From: Chaunax sp. Z400 | Taxonomy: Eukaryota; Chordata; Actinopteri; Lophiiformes; Chaunacidae | Length of the DNA stretch: 64,000 nt | Direction: 5' to 3' | Assembly: GCA_037577475.1 (NCBI GenBank) | Contig: CM075184.1 | Span: 30,215,094 to 30,279,093 of the forward strand | Shown: in pieces, positions 60,923 through 64,000 of the stretch | Layout: the number at the start of each line of letters is the position of its first letter | How positions within the stretch are numbered: the stretch's first letter is position 1 | The notes under the pieces: generated by a model | Told to the model about the DNA's origin: nothing | The model's database searches: none | Seen by the model: the letters and a program-made list of their open reading frames with translations, nothing else | Translations under genes and position numbers: made by a program

Positions 60923-60928
60923 CTCTCT
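60866..60928. repeat. (TC)n microsatellite, 27 pure units
   Basis: Uninterrupted TC from 60866 to 60919, one G, then CTCTCTCT. The arginine-glutamate-rich minus-strand frame here is an artefact. Confidence 0.95.
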
Positions 60929-63900
60929 TGTTTACACACATACACATGCACACACTCCCTCTCTTCATTTGTGAAATTTTGCCCTATCTCTTCCAATAAC
61001 ATAATAACACACACATGCACGCAGACTTATTTGCTCATTGCTAAATGTCCATGTTTCCATTTATCTGCCTCACATACTGCATGTAGAGGAGTGCAACACA
61101 CACAAACACATATAATTAGTGTTTGATGGCTTATGTGTCCTTCCACATGTCTTTCACACTCACAGACATGTACTGTAAGTCTACTCTGTCATATGTGCGC
61201 CATGTGAGGAAGAAGTGTAGCAGGCTGCCAAGGGGTTGTGGTAATGCTGACACAGTCTTACAGAGGGAAATCATAGTAAGCAGTGTTAGCCGTCTCAGAA
61301 AACAGCTGTTCACGCATCCTTTCTCTTTTTAATGGCACTTCCGTTGCATCCCATAGGTCCTCTGGGATTGAAATACAACAGCCACTCCTTTCCAAGTACA
61401 AACGTGGTTTGTGTTTAATTGTTTTCAGATTTTTTTCCTCTCCCCCACCCATTGAAGCCATTTCCAGTCTTTTCCAGCCTTTTCTGTTATTACTAATAAC
61501 AGAGTGGTTTTGTAGGCCATAGTCAGAGACAAAACTCCACAGACAGAAGTGGTTTTTAGTGCTGGGATCAGCACAGGGCTGGATGTTATTGGATGTTTTT
61601 CATAGATCAGAATACAATACTCATTAAGACTTACTGATATGTGATTTTAAAATGTAGACCAGGCTTTCTGTGCACACATGTTCTGTGCTGTTGTCAAGCA
61701 CATTTGCTGTTATTAAGCCAGTGTTGGGGAGCATTCTCTAAATAAATTACTATATGAATCAAATTGTAATCTATTAGAGTTTCATGTAAAAAAAAGGAAT
61801 TAAATGGGTTATTAATCAAAATAATGATAAATAGAAAGCCTTTAGCCTGCCAGTCATGGCGGGTGGACATGTGTCGGACAAGAATGCCTGTCAGTGCTAG
61901 AAATGAACAATGATTTCCAAATCAGTTAAAGGCTCCAACATTACTGTACTATGAAATATTGTCAACATTGGGGAAACATCTGCAGGCAATGTAACCGCTT
62001 TAAATTGACACTGCATTGACATTGCACATATTTTGACTCTTTCTTGTTTGGCCTGTTTGAAAAGTTAGCTACCCTTACCTTTAAATAGAGAGTAACAATA
62101 CATTAAAATAAACAATAACCAGACTGGAGGTGTTATAAGTAAAGCCAAATTTGTGTGGCATGCTTGAGAAGATCAAGACCTCATTTGCACATTTGTTTAG
62201 GATAAATCAGTGTATAGAATTTAAGAGGAATTATGAAACACCTGGTTATGAAACAGCCTTAATTTAACTGGTGCTTCTTATAGGGAAATAATTACAGAGC
62301 CATTAAATCATTTTATACAAGTAGTCACATTCATCAACTTTTCAACTGAAATTGCGTTTGCTGGATCCCAAAATCTATAAAAAATATTATTGTTACGAAC
62401 CAGTCTCAGTTTCTGAGTTCTCCATATGATATCTCCCCAGACCTTGTAATATCAAAATCCTGTAACATTTTTAAGGAGGTCCTGGTCAGCTTTTACAGGA
62501 CTTTGGTCTAACCTAGAAAGGTTCCACATCCTAACAAAGAAGTGTAATACTTGATTTAGATACACCTAATCTTAAAAGTCTAGAATGGTTTCTCCTACAT
62601 TAACAATCGGAACAAAAGGAGTAAACCACTCCTTCCCCAAGAGGAGAACTAACTACAACAACAAACCAAACCACTCCAAACATGTGAACGTACCTTAGCT
62701 TTAACTAATGAAACAAAAAGGATATTACCCTACAGATCGTAAGGAGTGGAGAGTAACACCGTCCTATCTGGAGAGCCAAGAGTCTTGTCCCAGTTCGGGA
62801 TGTTGATATAGGGGAGTTGAGCTGTTGAGGCATGCCTGAGAGAGAATATCATTGGTTGGGGGCGGTGTGGGCAGTAGGAACCCATGAAACCTGCCATCCA
62901 GACCCTAATTGGAGGTCATTAATCATGTGAAGCTGTCCTGCAGTGAACAGCCCTGTGTTTCTTTTGCTGTTTGGCCATCATGTAAAGGTCTGCCGTGTAG
63001 ACGAGGAGTCCAAGTCATGCTAGGAACAGTTTGGTCATGGTCACACTCTTATTGCAAGAATTGCAGTGCAAATATTTAAGCTGTACTGCTTGTATTTGTA
63101 AAACTATTAGTTGTTGTAACAGTAATATTAATAAATGTAGTTCCAGTTTATTAGAACCCATGCAATACAGTTGAAAAGTAGAGATAACTGCTTTTGTTTA
63201 TATAGAAACAAACAAAAGTTTAGTTTTATGAAATGGTTGTACCACTATGAATAATCAATTAGCAACATAAATACAGACAAATACATTAAGCAATACTTGT
63301 TATTTTTACTACCAGGAAGCCAAACTAAGGCTTGTAACATCATTTTCATTGCGGCTGTTGTTTTTTTGATTTGCTTGCATGTCCAGAATAGTCTCCCAGC
63401 CCACCACCTGCCTCCCAGATGATATGTTACTGTCACAGCACTGCCAAAATTATGCCACAACTGTTTTGATCATCACATTCATGTTTGTACTAGAAGAGTG
63501 GCCACACAGGTGCATGAATGCTAAATGCATTGCCATATGCAGACTTCCCTCCCACTCTAACAGTGTTTGTTTTGTCTATGACATCAAATTATTGATGTCA
63601 CCAATGGGAGTTTTAACTCACTGATATGAATTAGGAGTAGGAGTATATCTGAAAGCTGGAAATCATGACCACCCCTTCCAGCAGCTATTGATTTCAGTAG
63701 CAGAAAATCCATAGCGGCTGATTTGTGAACCATTAGGTTTTGAACCCAAAGCTCATAATGTTCATATTCACAGCTTTACTCTGTGCTGATGAGGGTGAGG
63801 GTGGGATAAAGAGGCAGGGGGTTAGGGCATTAGATGCGGAAGGGTTCGGAGGAGGCTGTTAGGGAATGAGGGAAAAGCGTTGGAGGTATTGAAGATCATT

Positions 63901-64000
63901 AAGCAAATCAATTGAACTCTATCTGGAAGATTGCCCACGCATGCAATAAAACAATAAGGGAAGTGCACAAGATGAACAATTTATTATTATCATATTCACA
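60929..64000. other. Unique sequence to the window end
   Basis: Impure CA patches at 60990-61110 and a G-rich tract at 63793-63827 are the only notable features. No gene or transposon is recognised. Frames at 61123-61522 overlap on both strands and have no domain. Confidence 0.5.
63793..63827 (+). other. Possible G-quadruplex motif
   Basis: Five G-runs of three or more bases (63793, 63799, 63803, 63817, 63825) are spaced by 3, 1, 11 and 3 bases. One loop is longer than in strict quadruplex definitions. Confidence 0.35.

Overview
The window looks like teleost fish nuclear DNA that is almost entirely non-coding: intergenic desert or a very large intron. The evidence is AT-rich sequence with long dinucleotide runs, two different decayed Tc1-type DNA transposons, fragments of LINE families common in fish, a two-copy interspersed repeat with a TTAGCATGCTAA-like core, and no operon-like packing of reading frames. 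Almost every long open frame is either a shadow of a transposon or carries no recognisable domain. I see no rRNA, tRNA, CRISPR array or prokaryotic signal.

Layout. 0.8-1.1 kb: two head-to-tail copies of the same end of a Tc1-like element. 8.5-8.9 kb: BED-finger start of a hAT transposase, minus strand. 13.2-13.9 kb: an interspersed repeat split by a 356-bp insertion with a 10-bp target-site duplication. 15.6-15.8 kb: a Tc1-type end with a perfect hairpin, inside TA microsatellites. 18.3-18.8 kb: the best protein-coding candidate, two + strand terminal exons that join in frame and are followed by stop and AATAAA. 22.5-23.1 kb: second copy of the 13.2-kb repeat, interrupted by a SINE-like insertion. 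24.6-25.3 kb: a LINE 3' end (minus) abutting a LINE 5' UTR (plus). 35.0-36.3 kb: an internally deleted LINE with a restriction-like endonuclease. 38.6-39.8 kb: two pieces of another fish repeat around a short CpG-bearing ORF with a YY1-like start. 40.9-41.0 kb: an orphan exon candidate. 52.9-55.75 kb: two nearly adjacent, oppositely oriented dead Tc1 elements of different families.

Between these lie long unique stretches. Several (about 2.4-2.8, 45.6-45.8, 46.5-47.3, 47.5-47.8, 49.6-49.9 and 57.9-58.7 kb) have the non-repetitive, homeodomain/POU-site-rich texture typical of vertebrate conserved non-coding elements, but this cannot be proved without alignment. Perfect POU octamers seem frequent across the window.

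No set of genes here works together as a pathway. The novelty candidates are the 18.3-kb gene model, the 40.9-kb exon and the nested or rearranged mobile elements. Transposon family assignments come from remembered consensus features and were not checked by search.
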